Source: Pontiellaceae bacterium B1224 (GTDB lineage: Bacteria; Verrucomicrobiota; Kiritimatiellia; Kiritimatiellales; Pontiellaceae). From it: DNA of 64,000 nt. Made by a program: the position numbers and the translations under genes. The stretch is taken from the NCBI GenBank assembly GCA_029432815.1, contig JAROBA010000001.1, positions 178,571 through 242,570 of the forward strand, written 5' to 3'. Below are positions 9,750 through 18,874 of the stretch, in pieces. The first letter of the stretch is position 1, and each line of letters starts with the position of its first letter. A model generated the notes under the pieces. The model worked only from the letters and a program-made list of their open reading frames with translations. It ran no database searches and was not told the DNA's origin.

Positions 9750-10799
9750 ATGAGCGAAGCAAATACCCATAAACAGCAAAAATACCGCGTCACACAGACC
9801 GACATTGCGAACGCATTGGGCATCTCTAAAATGACGGTGTCATTGGCATTGCGGAAGGATTCGCGAGTCGCCGAACAAACACGGCTCCGGGTGGAGGAAA
9901 AAGCAACAGCGCTCGGTTATGTTCCCGATCCGGAACTCACCGCACTGCATCGTTATCGCCACAACTCCCGCATCAAAAATATTCAGGCCACCCTCGCCTG
10001 GCTCAATACCTGGCCCGACCCGAAACAACTGCGGCAATTCAGGGAATTTAATCTTTACTGGGATGGCGCATACGACCACGCACAGCAACTGGGCTACCGG
10101 CTCGAAGAATTCGATACCGCCGAAATACCAATGGAACGGCTTAGAACCATCTTCAGGACCCGGAATATTCAGGGTATCCTGCTTCCTCCCCAGTATCACA
10201 CAGCCGAAGAACTGCTTCAGTTCGACTGGTCCGACTTTGCCGTTGTGCGCTTCGGCCAGTCCATACCGGACCTGAAGACCCACTTCGTTTCCAGCGCGCA
10301 AATGATGAACACGATTCTGGCCTTTAAGCACATGCAAAAGCTCGGCTATCAACGGATCGGGTTTGTTCGCGGATTCCACGGCCTGCGCCATTTTACCGCC
10401 GGCTATCTATGGGCCCAGAACAATCTCCCGGCGAAACAGCAACTCCCCCTGTTTAAAATGCGCCAGCCTGATGATATCGAGTTTACGCAGGAGCGACTGG
10501 AGGCCTGGCTGAACCAAAACAAACCGGATGCCGTACTAACGGATATCGGCAAAATGCCAAGTTTTCTGAAAGAACTGGGCTACCGAATCCCCGAAGACAT
10601 CGGGGTTGCCACCACCAGCATCCATGACACCCCCATCGACGCAGGCATTGACCAACGCCCCTACAACATTGGTCGCGCTGCCATCCGTTTGCTCTCCGCC
10701 CTGATCACGGAAAAAGCATTCGGCATCCCCGCATACTGCGACGAAACCCTCATCGAAGGCCGCTGGGTCGATGGTTCCATGCTACCTCGGCATAAATGA
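9750..10799 (+). CDS. LacI-family transcriptional regulator
   Basis: The 349-residue protein has an N-terminal LacI-type helix-turn-helix with hinge helix (about 14-62: VTQTDIANALGISKMTVSLA, then LGYVPDPEL). A periplasmic-binding-protein-like effector domain follows to the end, including LGYQRIGFVRG and the late DQRPYNIGRAA block typical of the family. Such regulators normally repress sugar-utilisation genes until a sugar ligand releases them. It converges with the eight-gene glycan operon (its stop is 4 bp from the operon's last stop) and diverges from the gene at 7744-9582, so both are candidate targets. The start at 9750 follows a three-codon leader whose stop overlaps the ATG (ATGA). No strong Shine-Dalgarno sequence is visible. 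Confidence 0.93.
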   Translation: MSEANTHKQQKYRVTQTDIANALGISKMTVSLALRKDSRVAEQTRLRVEEKATALGYVPDPELTALHRYRHNSRIKNIQATLAWLNTWPDPKQLRQFREFNLYWDGAYDHAQQLGYRLEEFDTAEIPMERLRTIFRTRNIQGILLPPQYHTAEELLQFDWSDFAVVRFGQSIPDLKTHFVSSAQMMNTILAFKHMQKLGYQRIGFVRGFHGLRHFTAGYLWAQNNLPAKQQLPLFKMRQPDDIEFTQERLEAWLNQNKPDAVLTDIGKMPSFLKELGYRIPEDIGVATTSIHDTPIDAGIDQRPYNIGRAAIRLLSALITEKAFGIPAYCDETLIEGRWVDGSMLPRHK

Positions 10800-10803
10800 G
10801 GAT

Positions 10804-12591
10804 CTACAGCTTTTCTACATAGACATAGTAAGCGGGGTGAACCCGGTTGCCGCTATCGATCAGCTGCGCTTCCATGTCATATTTTCCGGCCGGAATATTG
10901 CCTTTAAAGACCACTTCTTCCTGCCCTGCCTCAATCTGCTGCGTTTTGGAAATATTGGCTACGTAGAGCATTGCTTCCGTGAAATCGTCTTTCACTCCGG
11001 CCGGTGCCGTCTGCTCCACTTCAAGCCGCCCCTCCTCAGCCGGGAACGTGGCATTAATGGCCAATCCGCTCTCGCGCGGAAAACGGCGAAGCGTAATGCT
11101 GTAGTCGCCGTCTTCAACAAATTCGATTTTCCATTTGCCGGTCGATTGAGCACCCTCAATTGCTCCGTGCTGATGCCAGGCAGGCGTGTAACGCCCCACA
11201 ATCTGGTCATGCGCTGAAAGGCGGCTCGGGTTTTCTTTCGGTGAACCGACTTTAATGTAGGCGTAACGCTCGTCTGCCCCCTCATCAAGAAACGACTGCC
11301 ACCACGTTTCATATCCCGCAGCCAACCGGGCGGCCACTTCCGGATACTGGTCGAACACGTTATTATCCTGACCGCGATCCTCGGAAATCTTGTAGAGCTT
11401 ATTGCCGTCCACCAGACGCCAGTCATCATCCATCACCGAATATTTTTTATATTTGATCAGGTTCTGTTCCCGCTGCGTATCAATATAGAGAATGCGGTTG
11501 TCCCACACCGGATCAGCTTCCGTCAGCAGCGGCTTCAGGCTTTTGCCGTCCAGCGGCTTTGCCGGATCAAATTTGAGTCCCAGCAGATCCACGAACGTCG
11601 GCAGCAGGTCATAGTTGGCGACGAGCTGATCAATATCCTTTCCGCCGGTCAGTTCTCCATTCGGCCAGCGAATAAACAGCGGCACCCGATGCCCTCCATC
11701 GTACTGACTTCCTTTACTGCCTTTGAGTCCGGCGTTATACACCTTGCGTCCAGCCGAAGTTCCGTTATCCGTCGTAAAGATCAGGATGGTATTATCGGTC
11801 AGGCCCAGCTCATCGAGTTTATTTTCCAATACCTGGAAATTGTCGTCGATATTGGAAATCATGCCGTAGAACCGAAGCAACCTGGGATTCGACCCCTCAA
11901 ATTCAGCCCCCTCATATAGATCGTAATATTCTTTCGGGAGGTTATACGGCGAGTGCGGCGCATTGAGCGAAAGATAGCAGAAAAACGGTTGATCCTTATT
12001 GGTTTCAATGAAGCGCAATGCCTCCGAAAAAAAGATATCCGTGCAGTACCCTTCATAGGTCTGCAATGCACCGTTATGCCAGTACGTGTCGTCAAAATAA
12101 TCATTTTCCCAATAGTCCGGCCCCTGGCCGATTCCGCCGCCGCCGTGCATCACCACTTCATCAAAACCGCGATCCTGCGGACGGAAGGGATAGTTATCGC
12201 CCAGATGCCATTTACCGAACATCGCGGTTGCATAGCCGTTCTGCTTAAACACCTCCGGCAGGATCACCTCATCTTCAAAAAGGAGCGAGCGGCCGTTGAT
12301 GGTGTGGTATACATTCACGCGGTTGCAGTGCCGGCCCGACATAATTCCTGCGCGGCTCGGTGCGCAGGTGGTACCCACATGATAATCGGTAAACCGCACC
12401 GCCTGATCATAAAATTTATCGATGTTCGGTGTTTTAATATAGGGATTCCCCGTACAGCCCAGATCGCCCATGCCCTGGTCATCCGTAATCACAAACACCA
12501 CATTCGGTTTGGCGGTCGCGTGGGCAAAGCTTGCAGCAATCGCAATGATTGAAACTCCAACAACTGTTTTAATAGAACGCGCGTATCTCAT
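10804..12591 (-). CDS. Secreted type I sulfatase (arylsulfatase-like)
   Basis: The 595-residue protein has a signal peptide (about 1-26), the metal-site segment NVVFVITDDQGMGDLGC, the formylglycine motif TTCAPSRAG with Cys76, the FGKWHLGDNYPF block, FTTDNGT with the late metal ligands, and GGHRVPLFIRWP. This is a full-length S1 sulfatase. Residues from about 470 form an extra beta-sandwich (QSTGKWKIEFVEDGDYSITL). The gene is the last of the leftward operon that begins at 26102 and lies 55 bp after the beta-helix protein gene. A clear ribosome-binding site (AGAGGG) precedes the ATG. The export signal implies that it removes sulfate outside the cytoplasm from the glycan targeted by this locus. 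Confidence 0.93.
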   Translation of the reverse strand: MRYARSIKTVVGVSIIAIAASFAHATAKPNVVFVITDDQGMGDLGCTGNPYIKTPNIDKFYDQAVRFTDYHVGTTCAPSRAGIMSGRHCNRVNVYHTINGRSLLFEDEVILPEVFKQNGYATAMFGKWHLGDNYPFRPQDRGFDEVVMHGGGGIGQGPDYWENDYFDDTYWHNGALQTYEGYCTDIFFSEALRFIETNKDQPFFCYLSLNAPHSPYNLPKEYYDLYEGAEFEGSNPRLLRFYGMISNIDDNFQVLENKLDELGLTDNTILIFTTDNGTSAGRKVYNAGLKGSKGSQYDGGHRVPLFIRWPNGELTGGKDIDQLVANYDLLPTFVDLLGLKFDPAKPLDGKSLKPLLTEADPVWDNRILYIDTQREQNLIKYKKYSVMDDDWRLVDGNKLYKISEDRGQDNNVFDQYPEVAARLAAGYETWWQSFLDEGADERYAYIKVGSPKENPSRLSAHDQIVGRYTPAWHQHGAIEGAQSTGKWKIEFVEDGDYSITLRRFPRESGLAINATFPAEEGRLEVEQTAPAGVKDDFTEAMLYVANISKTQQIEAGQEEVVFKGNIPAGKYDMEAQLIDSGNRVHPAYYVYVEKL

Positions 12592-12646
12592 ATTTTCCCT
12601 CTATGCTGTGAGAGCTGTAAACTCTTCTTTATTTTGTGATGCACCC

Positions 12647-13627
12647 TTAGTTCATGGAGATTAAAAGCCCCAGCGGTTTTTTCATTTCCGACTCAACCAC
12701 GAGGCATTTTTTCTCTTCATCGATATAGAAATCCCATTCACTGGTATTCACACTCGGCGCGAATTTCAACCCCAGATCCTTCACCGTGCCTTCCCATTCC
12801 ATCACGACAAATTTACCGCGTTTAAACTTTCCGAGGAAGCTGACATCCAACAATGCACCGGCTTCAAAAACCACATCGCCGCCGCCACCGGTTCCATCGA
12901 CATAATCAACCAGTATTTTCGTGACCCCCTGCGGCGAATCATCGATCCCAACCTTCAAGATACCTCCGCCCTGCTGTATCCAATGGCCATCACAATTCTT
13001 ATCGCTTCCAATCCCGATCTCAGAGGCGCCGGCGCCCAAAACGCTGAACATGCCTTGCGGGCCGACATAAAGCCCTCCGCGAGTTATCATCCTGCCGCCG
13101 GAAATATTCAAGGCGCCGGAACCACGCGCATCGCCAATTTCAAGCGAGGCATTTCCCACCCCGGGATTCAGACTGGATCTACCGCCACGGGAAACAATCA
13201 GTTCGCCATCGAATAAGTTATAGACGCCTGCCCCTCCAGCTCCATTGCCGAGATGAAGTCGGTGACCAATGTTAAACATTCCGCCGTACTGATTCACGGT
13301 CGCCGCACTTCCGCCGCCATAGGAGTCCGTTAAATGCGCACCCGACTTACTGCTGCTAACGTTTCCTGCTTTAATATCAAGAACAGCCTTACCGTTAAGT
13401 GAGAGCCGGTCGAACCTCACATCATTATCAATCGTAACGGTATATGGACCGGAGATTTCGATGATATCTTCTACAACCGGAACAGCGCCCTCTGACCAGT
13501 TTTCCGCCGTTGTAAAATTCTGATCCGCACCACCGCCCTTCCAGGTAACGATGGCTTCGGCATTCACGCCGGCCATCAGAAGTGTCATACAAACAACCGT
13601 TTTTGTTAAATAAACTCTACTTTTCAT
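12647..13627 (-). CDS. Secreted beta-helix repeat protein (stand-alone module)
   Basis: The 326-residue protein has a signal peptide (MKSRVYLTKTVVCMTLLMAG). The start at 13627 is preferred over the ATG at 13639 because GGAGGAG lies at the right distance before it. After an entry strand (TWKGGGADQNF, NWSEGAVP) come short G/N/S-rich repeats of the kind seen in autotransporter passenger beta-helices (YGGMFNIGHRLHLGNG, YNLFDGELIVSRGG, LNISGGRMITRGG). No catalytic residues are recognisable. The same ~300-residue module forms the N-terminus of the proteins at 39307-43620 and 44906-46894, where it is fused to other domains. Its place between a sulfatase and the GH95-like gene suggests a structural or glycan-binding role in the same pathway. 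Confidence 0.85.
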   Translation of the reverse strand: MKSRVYLTKTVVCMTLLMAGVNAEAIVTWKGGGADQNFTTAENWSEGAVPVVEDIIEISGPYTVTIDNDVRFDRLSLNGKAVLDIKAGNVSSSKSGAHLTDSYGGGSAATVNQYGGMFNIGHRLHLGNGAGGAGVYNLFDGELIVSRGGRSSLNPGVGNASLEIGDARGSGALNISGGRMITRGGLYVGPQGMFSVLGAGASEIGIGSDKNCDGHWIQQGGGILKVGIDDSPQGVTKILVDYVDGTGGGGDVVFEAGALLDVSFLGKFKRGKFVVMEWEGTVKDLGLKFAPSVNTSEWDFYIDEEKKCLVVESEMKKPLGLLISMN

Positions 13628-13646
13628 CTGCTCCTCCATGAAGAAG

Positions 13647-15908
13647 CTATTTCAATTTAATTTTTACAGGCACTCCCGCCTGTAGATCAACACGCGAGGG
13701 CTCACCCGATCCGGCACGCAGCTCAACCGCCTGCGCTTTTGCAGAACAGAGCTGAACCTTAACCGATTGTTGATCCATGTTCCAATCGATGGAAACCTCC
13801 ACGCCACCGCGGGCCAGCAGCCCCTTCACAGAACCGGCTTTCCAATCACTGGAAATCGCCGGCAGCACCGTAATTTTTCCGGGCACGGAGAAAAGCAACA
13901 TTTCCTGAATCGCAGCCGTCCAGCCAAAGTTGGCATCGATCTGGTACGGGGCCCAGGAAAACTCCACCCCGATGCCGCTGTTGCGCCAGTCGTTGTGCGT
14001 GGTATAAAAATTATTCATCACGCAGGCGCGCGCCAGCAAACTCAGGCAGTTCAGTGCGTCATCGCCCTCGCCCATGCGGGCATAGACATTCGCCATGTGG
14101 GCCAGCGACCAGCCGGTCTGCGAACCGATGCCGACTTCCAGCCGCTTGCGGATCGCCACCTCGAAGGCCTTAAACAGCTCAGGATCCGATTCGCGCGTTA
14201 CTTCCAGCCCCGGGAAAACCGGATAGATATGCGACTGATGACGGTGGGCGTAGTTGTCGTCAAAAAACTCGTGCATCCACTCACAAACTGCACCGTCCTC
14301 GTTGACCTGATACGGCGGAATTTTATCCAGCATCGCCTGCCAGCGGACCACCTCGTCACCGCTTTCGATCAGATGCATCAGCACCTCTTTCGCCAATGCA
14401 AAATCCATCGTCGCATTCATTGCCGTTTCCATCGAAAGCAGCTCAGCCGCACCTTCGACATAGTTGCCCGGATGATTTTCCGGCGAGTTCGACGGCGAAC
14501 TAAGATAGAGACCGTTTTCATCGACGGTAAAGAAATCCTCATAGAACTGCGCCACTTCCCGCAGGAATGGAATACAGCGCTCTTTGAGGAACACCTCATC
14601 GCCCGTGTGCAAGTAATAGTCGTAGTAATGCTGCCCGACCCAGGCCGCCGCACCGGTCCAATGCAGGATGTGCGGCTGAATGTCCTTGAACAGCCCCGAC
14701 GGCGGTGTGGTGATGCACGACATCAGGATGCCACGGCAGCCATAGAGCTTGCGCGCGTTTTCGCGGAAGTCGTCCATCATCCGGTCGACATAGTCAAAGA
14801 CCGGCAGGGCCACTTCCGGCATGTTGCCGGACATCGCCTGCCAATAATTCATCTGCAGGTTTTCGTTGGCCATGTTGAACGTCCAGTAGCCGCGGTACGA
14901 TCCGCACCACTTGCCCTGCAATGGACAGGGATGGCCGCCTTCCCTTGAACTGGAGATCAGTAGATAGCGGCCATAGGCCCACATCTTTTCAACCATCGCG
15001 GTGGAGACCTTTCCTGAATACGCATCCATCAGAAGCTCTTCATTGGAGGGCGCATGGTCTTCAGCACCGAGATCGAGCGTAACACGCTTAAAAATTTCAC
15101 CATGCAGTTCCGCGTGCGGTGCCAGCAGCGTTTCATAGTCCGCCGGAACATCGGCCAATTCAGCCGAAAGCCGTTTCCAATCATTGGAACGCTTCCCCTT
15201 CACAAACATCTTAAGTACGACAAGCGCTTTATCGTCCTCATTGATCACGCGGGCAACCGCGCCGAAATCCGTATCGTCATCATTCCGCGCTGCATAGTAA
15301 ATCCAGCCGAGTTCATCGGTCTTCACTTCAAGATTTTCCGGAAGCTTCGGATCGGGCTGATCGCAGATGTGCGCATCCAGACGATCATGCAGATCCAGCG
15401 AAATCTCTGCGTTCAACGGACCGCCAGTGCTCTTCATTTCCATCACCACGCAATCGTTGTCGCGCGAAACAAAAACCTTCCGGCAATAGTCGATGCCGTT
15501 ATCGCACCAGGAAACCGTAACCTCGCCGGTTTCCATGTTGAGTTCGCGGCTGTAGTCGGTAAAACCGTGACTAACCGGCACCGTAACAATTAGATCACCG
15601 AGCGGCAGTGGCGCGCCGATGTCCGCCTTGTAGCCCGCTTCATTGATGGCATCACAGATGAGCGGATCCGCGCCATACGCATCGCCCTTGGCCAGCAGCT
15701 CGCGTACTTTGGGCAGGACATGGCTCACATCCGGCAGCTCATCCGTAACCACCTCGTGCCACAGATCATCGTGCGTCAGCAATATGGTCTCTTTGTGCAC
15801 CGCGCCATACACCGCCGCGCCCATCACTCCATTACCGGAGGGCAGCGCCTCTTTCCACATATCCCCCTGCCACCCGGCCGGGAACTTCATCTTCAGTCTG
15901 TTTTTCAA
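13647..15908 (-). CDS. GH95-like alpha-L-fucosidase/galactosidase, cytoplasmic
   Basis: The 753-residue protein matches the GH95 family layout: an N-terminal beta-sandwich (SGNGVMGAAVYG, then PLGDLIV), an (alpha/alpha)6 barrel and a short C-terminal beta domain. The hallmark region near 330-356 reads CPLQGKWCGSYRGYW followed by NMANENLQMNYW. Asn348 and Asn350 align by eye with the two catalytic-site asparagines described for the Bifidobacterium enzyme AfcA. Characterised members cleave alpha-1,2-fucose or related alpha-L-galactose. The start is TTG at 15908, preceded by AGGAG at proper spacing. No signal peptide is present, so it should act on imported oligosaccharides. It carries three exact copies of the TTCCA-N5-TGGAA palindrome. 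Confidence 0.88.
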   Translation of the reverse strand: MKNRLKMKFPAGWQGDMWKEALPSGNGVMGAAVYGAVHKETILLTHDDLWHEVVTDELPDVSHVLPKVRELLAKGDAYGADPLICDAINEAGYKADIGAPLPLGDLIVTVPVSHGFTDYSRELNMETGEVTVSWCDNGIDYCRKVFVSRDNDCVVMEMKSTGGPLNAEISLDLHDRLDAHICDQPDPKLPENLEVKTDELGWIYYAARNDDDTDFGAVARVINEDDKALVVLKMFVKGKRSNDWKRLSAELADVPADYETLLAPHAELHGEIFKRVTLDLGAEDHAPSNEELLMDAYSGKVSTAMVEKMWAYGRYLLISSSREGGHPCPLQGKWCGSYRGYWTFNMANENLQMNYWQAMSGNMPEVALPVFDYVDRMMDDFRENARKLYGCRGILMSCITTPPSGLFKDIQPHILHWTGAAAWVGQHYYDYYLHTGDEVFLKERCIPFLREVAQFYEDFFTVDENGLYLSSPSNSPENHPGNYVEGAAELLSMETAMNATMDFALAKEVLMHLIESGDEVVRWQAMLDKIPPYQVNEDGAVCEWMHEFFDDNYAHRHQSHIYPVFPGLEVTRESDPELFKAFEVAIRKRLEVGIGSQTGWSLAHMANVYARMGEGDDALNCLSLLARACVMNNFYTTHNDWRNSGIGVEFSWAPYQIDANFGWTAAIQEMLLFSVPGKITVLPAISSDWKAGSVKGLLARGGVEVSIDWNMDQQSVKVQLCSAKAQAVELRAGSGEPSRVDLQAGVPVKIKLK
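13780..13794. repeat. TTCCA-N5-TGGAA palindrome, centre ATCGA
   Basis: An exact copy in the GH95-like gene (encodes SIDWN), 45 bp from the next copy. The tenth base is A rather than the usual pyrimidine. Confidence 0.75.
13840..13854. repeat. TTCCA-N5-TGGAA palindrome, centre ATCAC
   Basis: An exact copy in the GH95-like gene, encoding SSDWK. Confidence 0.8.
15175..15189. repeat. TTCCA-N5-TGGAA palindrome, centre ATCAT
   Basis: An exact copy in the GH95-like gene, encoding SNDWK. Here the palindrome is complete over seven bases on each side of one central base. Confidence 0.85.
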
Positions 15909-15954
15909 AAGTTTCTCCTATCGCGACGTTGCTACAGAATATTCAGCTAATCTA

Positions 15955-18849
15955 CTACTCGACCGACAATTCCTGGAACGCGGAATTTTCTCCTCGCTCC
16001 GTAACCGGCGAAACCTGCCAGACGATCCAGCGGAATGAGCCCAGTGTATTGCCTGCACCGGCAGTGAATGCTACCCCCGTGAAATCGTTATCTTCCAGTT
16101 TTCTGGTATCGAACGATCCGATCGGCACAAATTTCTTACTGTTCAGATTCCATCCGGGATTTTTTTTCGATGCGCTCCCATATAATGTCACCTTCTGCGC
16201 ACCACGACTTCCTCCCTGATTATAGGTCCAGCTGGTGATGACCGAGACCGGTTTGACACTTCCCAGATCCAGTTTATATGTACCTTCGGTTGTTCCGTTC
16301 GCGAAGACCGGGCCAAAGCTCTTTGCCAATTTTCCATCCACCAGCACGTCCAGCGCATCGTTTTTGGTCTGCTTGTTGGCACTCACTTTTCCAATGGTTG
16401 GAACCGGCTTTCCCGATGATTTCATTTCAACAAACGGAACATCTTTCAGCGTCATTGTTTGCAATTGCTGGTTACGGACAAACTGAATGGTGACAGTCCC
16501 CTTTCCTGCGGCTGTGTAAGCGGCGAGAAGATCATCAACGTCTTTCACTTTTACATCGTTGAATCCCTGAATCAGATCACCTTCCTTGAATCCGGCGTTG
16601 GCAGCTGCGGAATCTTTCGGAACGGAAACCAACGCTACCCCGCCATCTTCTTTGCGTGTGCCGTAGGCCGAAAACTCTTCCCCTTCCAGACCGTGCAGCC
16701 GGGCTCCGAGCCAATACTGACCGAGGCTCACGGCCGTTGTTTCCGGCGGCTGACGCGGTTTGGTCGGTTCAATGGACAGCTCTGGAATAACGGGTGTTTG
16801 TGCAATCGCCTTAAGGGATGGCTTTTTCACACCGAACTGATCCATCGGAAAATTCTTAAAGCCGATTTCAAACGCGGGCGAACCGGGTTTAACCTGAAAA
16901 TTGCCGGCAGCCGGATCCACAAACATTGGATTCGCTGTAATGGAATTGACGTCCCATTTTGAAATCAGGTATCGGTTCTGCTCATCCGGATAGTCGGAAT
17001 AAAACAGGTTACTGTCGATCCGTTTGCCCTTTGCTGTTTTGCTCGGGGTGCTGGCCCCGCGCGGAGCGCGCATCACGATGTTGGAATAGAATTCATCGTC
17101 GCTGTTGTTGTACCAAACGTGCGGGTGGAATCCATTGTTCACCATCACGTTGTTCCAGGCGCGGCGACGGAAGCCTTCACGGAATTTCAAGCCGCCATTG
17201 AGCATCAGGTTGTTGTAGATGTCATAGTTGCTCGAACCGTCATCGAGATCGATATCCCAGCCGTGGTCACAACGCCAGCGGCTGTTGCGAATGGTGGTGG
17301 TATGCATGGCGTCCAGGAACGGCAGGTTGGGTTCTTTATCAATCACCCGCTGCGATTCGGAGCGGTCGCTGTGCCAAAACCGATCGCGCCCCCAAGAGTT
17401 GAAAGAGCCGTGGTCGTGCGTTTCCAGAACGGTATCAAATACATCGCAGCCTTCGATCAGATGACCACCCCAGCAGCCATCACCGATATTGATTCCTGCC
17501 CGCGCGGTGTCATACACTGAGCAATCGCGTACGGTTATCTTCATGGCCATTTCAATTTGAACCCCGGCGGGCTGACGTTCCACGCGTCCGATGCCATGAA
17601 TGAGACAGTCTTCCACCAGACCTTCCGCCGGATAGTTTTCCGTCTTTGGTCCGACCGTACGGTCAATTTTATCGAGATCGTTTTTCTCGTGATATTCAAA
17701 CAGTGGATCGCGTACCGCTTTCGGGTCGCCGACAAAACAGACGCCGCTCGCGCCGGTGTCGTGAATATGACAGCCCTTCACGACCGTACCGCGGTTATAG
17801 TTATTCACGAAAATGGCGTTGCCGCCCACCTGATCAAACTCGCAATCGAGAATGGAAACATCTTCGGTACCGGTCAGCATAAAGGCACCGCCGCGATAAA
17901 TCGCCCAGTCGGAGCGCAGCATCTGTTCATCGGTTTCCATGAACGTGCGGGCGGCATGGCGTACGGTGAAGCCCTGCAGTGTGATGTGCTTCACCGCGTT
18001 ATCAATCGCACCTTCGAACTCAACTAAATGACGCAAACGAACCACTTCGACCGTGACCGACGCTAGATCGATCCCGGTTTCCGGCATATAATAAAGAGTG
18101 TCAGTTTTGGCATTGTGGAACCATTCGCCCGGCGCATCGAGTTCCTCAAAAATATTTTCCACCATCCGGTATTCACCGTGCATTCCCATTTTGCGGTTAT
18201 TCTGCCAACCGCCCTCATAGGTCACTTCGCCGCTCGCATCTTTTCCGGTGATCACATAATGATACCCCCCCCAACGGGAACGATGCATCGCATGAATATA
18301 GCCGCCGGTTGGATCCGCCCAGTTGGCCGCGCGTTCTTTTGAAAAGGCGTCGGCGGCGTAGCCTTGGTAAGCGGCCGTGGGTTTATTGGCATCGTAGTTC
18401 GGGTAGCGAGCCATGCGCTGATTTTTTCCGTTGATAAAAAGCTGATCAATCACCAACCCCTGCGGGGTCTTCGCCTGAAAGATTCCGTTTTTATATTCGG
18501 TCCATTTGAGATCCATTTTTGATCCCCCGCTGAGAATCGCCCCACCTTCGTTTACGGCTTTATAAACCACCGGAGCCGATTCCGTTCCTGAATCAGCCGG
18601 AGAGAAAATGAGCGTTTCGGGCAGATAATACACTCCATCCGCCACGTTCACCTGAACCGGCTTTTTTCCAGCCATTGGACGAGCCAGATCCCGCGCACGG
18701 GCAAGCGAAACCACCGGCTGCTCCTGAGTACCCGGATTCCTATCATTACCAAACGGGCTGACATACAGATCTGCAGCGGAAGCGATGCTACACATAGCGA
18801 TGCCTCCAAAGATGGGGAGTTTCCAGGCATTGGAAAAGTTCATTCTCAT
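15955..18849 (-). CDS. GH141-like right-handed beta-helix enzyme with PDZ domain
   Basis: The 964-residue protein has a signal peptide (about 1-25). A long parallel beta-helix region (about 27-690) opens with LYVSPFGNDRNPGT, SLARARDLAR and DGVYYLPETL, the N-terminal pattern of GH141-type proteins. Characterised GH141 members include an alpha-L-fucosidase and a xylanase. Repeated turns such as CEFDQVGGNAIFVNNYNRG and SVYDTARAGINIGDGCWGG form the helix coils. Residues about 730-830 are a PDZ domain (LVSVPKDSAAANAGFKEGDL), and the C-terminal 125 residues resemble a galactose-binding discoidin-like sandwich. It precedes the GH95-like gene by 46 bp, consistent with extracellular defucosylation followed by intracellular processing. 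The family call rests on pattern memory, and the substrate is inferred. Confidence 0.8.
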   Translation of the reverse strand: MRMNFSNAWKLPIFGGIAMCSIASAADLYVSPFGNDRNPGTQEQPVVSLARARDLARPMAGKKPVQVNVADGVYYLPETLIFSPADSGTESAPVVYKAVNEGGAILSGGSKMDLKWTEYKNGIFQAKTPQGLVIDQLFINGKNQRMARYPNYDANKPTAAYQGYAADAFSKERAANWADPTGGYIHAMHRSRWGGYHYVITGKDASGEVTYEGGWQNNRKMGMHGEYRMVENIFEELDAPGEWFHNAKTDTLYYMPETGIDLASVTVEVVRLRHLVEFEGAIDNAVKHITLQGFTVRHAARTFMETDEQMLRSDWAIYRGGAFMLTGTEDVSILDCEFDQVGGNAIFVNNYNRGTVVKGCHIHDTGASGVCFVGDPKAVRDPLFEYHEKNDLDKIDRTVGPKTENYPAEGLVEDCLIHGIGRVERQPAGVQIEMAMKITVRDCSVYDTARAGINIGDGCWGGHLIEGCDVFDTVLETHDHGSFNSWGRDRFWHSDRSESQRVIDKEPNLPFLDAMHTTTIRNSRWRCDHGWDIDLDDGSSNYDIYNNLMLNGGLKFREGFRRRAWNNVMVNNGFHPHVWYNNSDDEFYSNIVMRAPRGASTPSKTAKGKRIDSNLFYSDYPDEQNRYLISKWDVNSITANPMFVDPAAGNFQVKPGSPAFEIGFKNFPMDQFGVKKPSLKAIAQTPVIPELSIEPTKPRQPPETTAVSLGQYWLGARLHGLEGEEFSAYGTRKEDGGVALVSVPKDSAAANAGFKEGDLIQGFNDVKVKDVDDLLAAYTAAGKGTVTIQFVRNQQLQTMTLKDVPFVEMKSSGKPVPTIGKVSANKQTKNDALDVLVDGKLAKSFGPVFANGTTEGTYKLDLGSVKPVSVITSWTYNQGGSRGAQKVTLYGSASKKNPGWNLNSKKFVPIGSFDTRKLEDNDFTGVAFTAGAGNTLGSFRWIVWQVSPVTERGENSAFQELSVE
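16389..16403. repeat. TTCCA-N5-TGGAA palindrome, centre ATGGT
   Basis: An exact copy in the GH141-like gene, read in the frame that encodes VPTIGK. Confidence 0.8.
18821..18835. repeat. TTCCA-N5-TGGAA palindrome, centre GGCAT
   Basis: An exact copy within the signal-peptide codons of the GH141-like gene (FSNAWK). A one-base-off copy lies at 18666-18680. Confidence 0.8.
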
Positions 18850-18874
18850 ATTTCATGTCCTCAGTATTTGATGC

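Noticed and set aside
13767..14948. A 393-codon plus-strand open frame over the GH95-like gene
   Set aside because: The composition is rich in His and Arg, there is no family motif, and it lies wholly antisense to a gene with a clear family signature.
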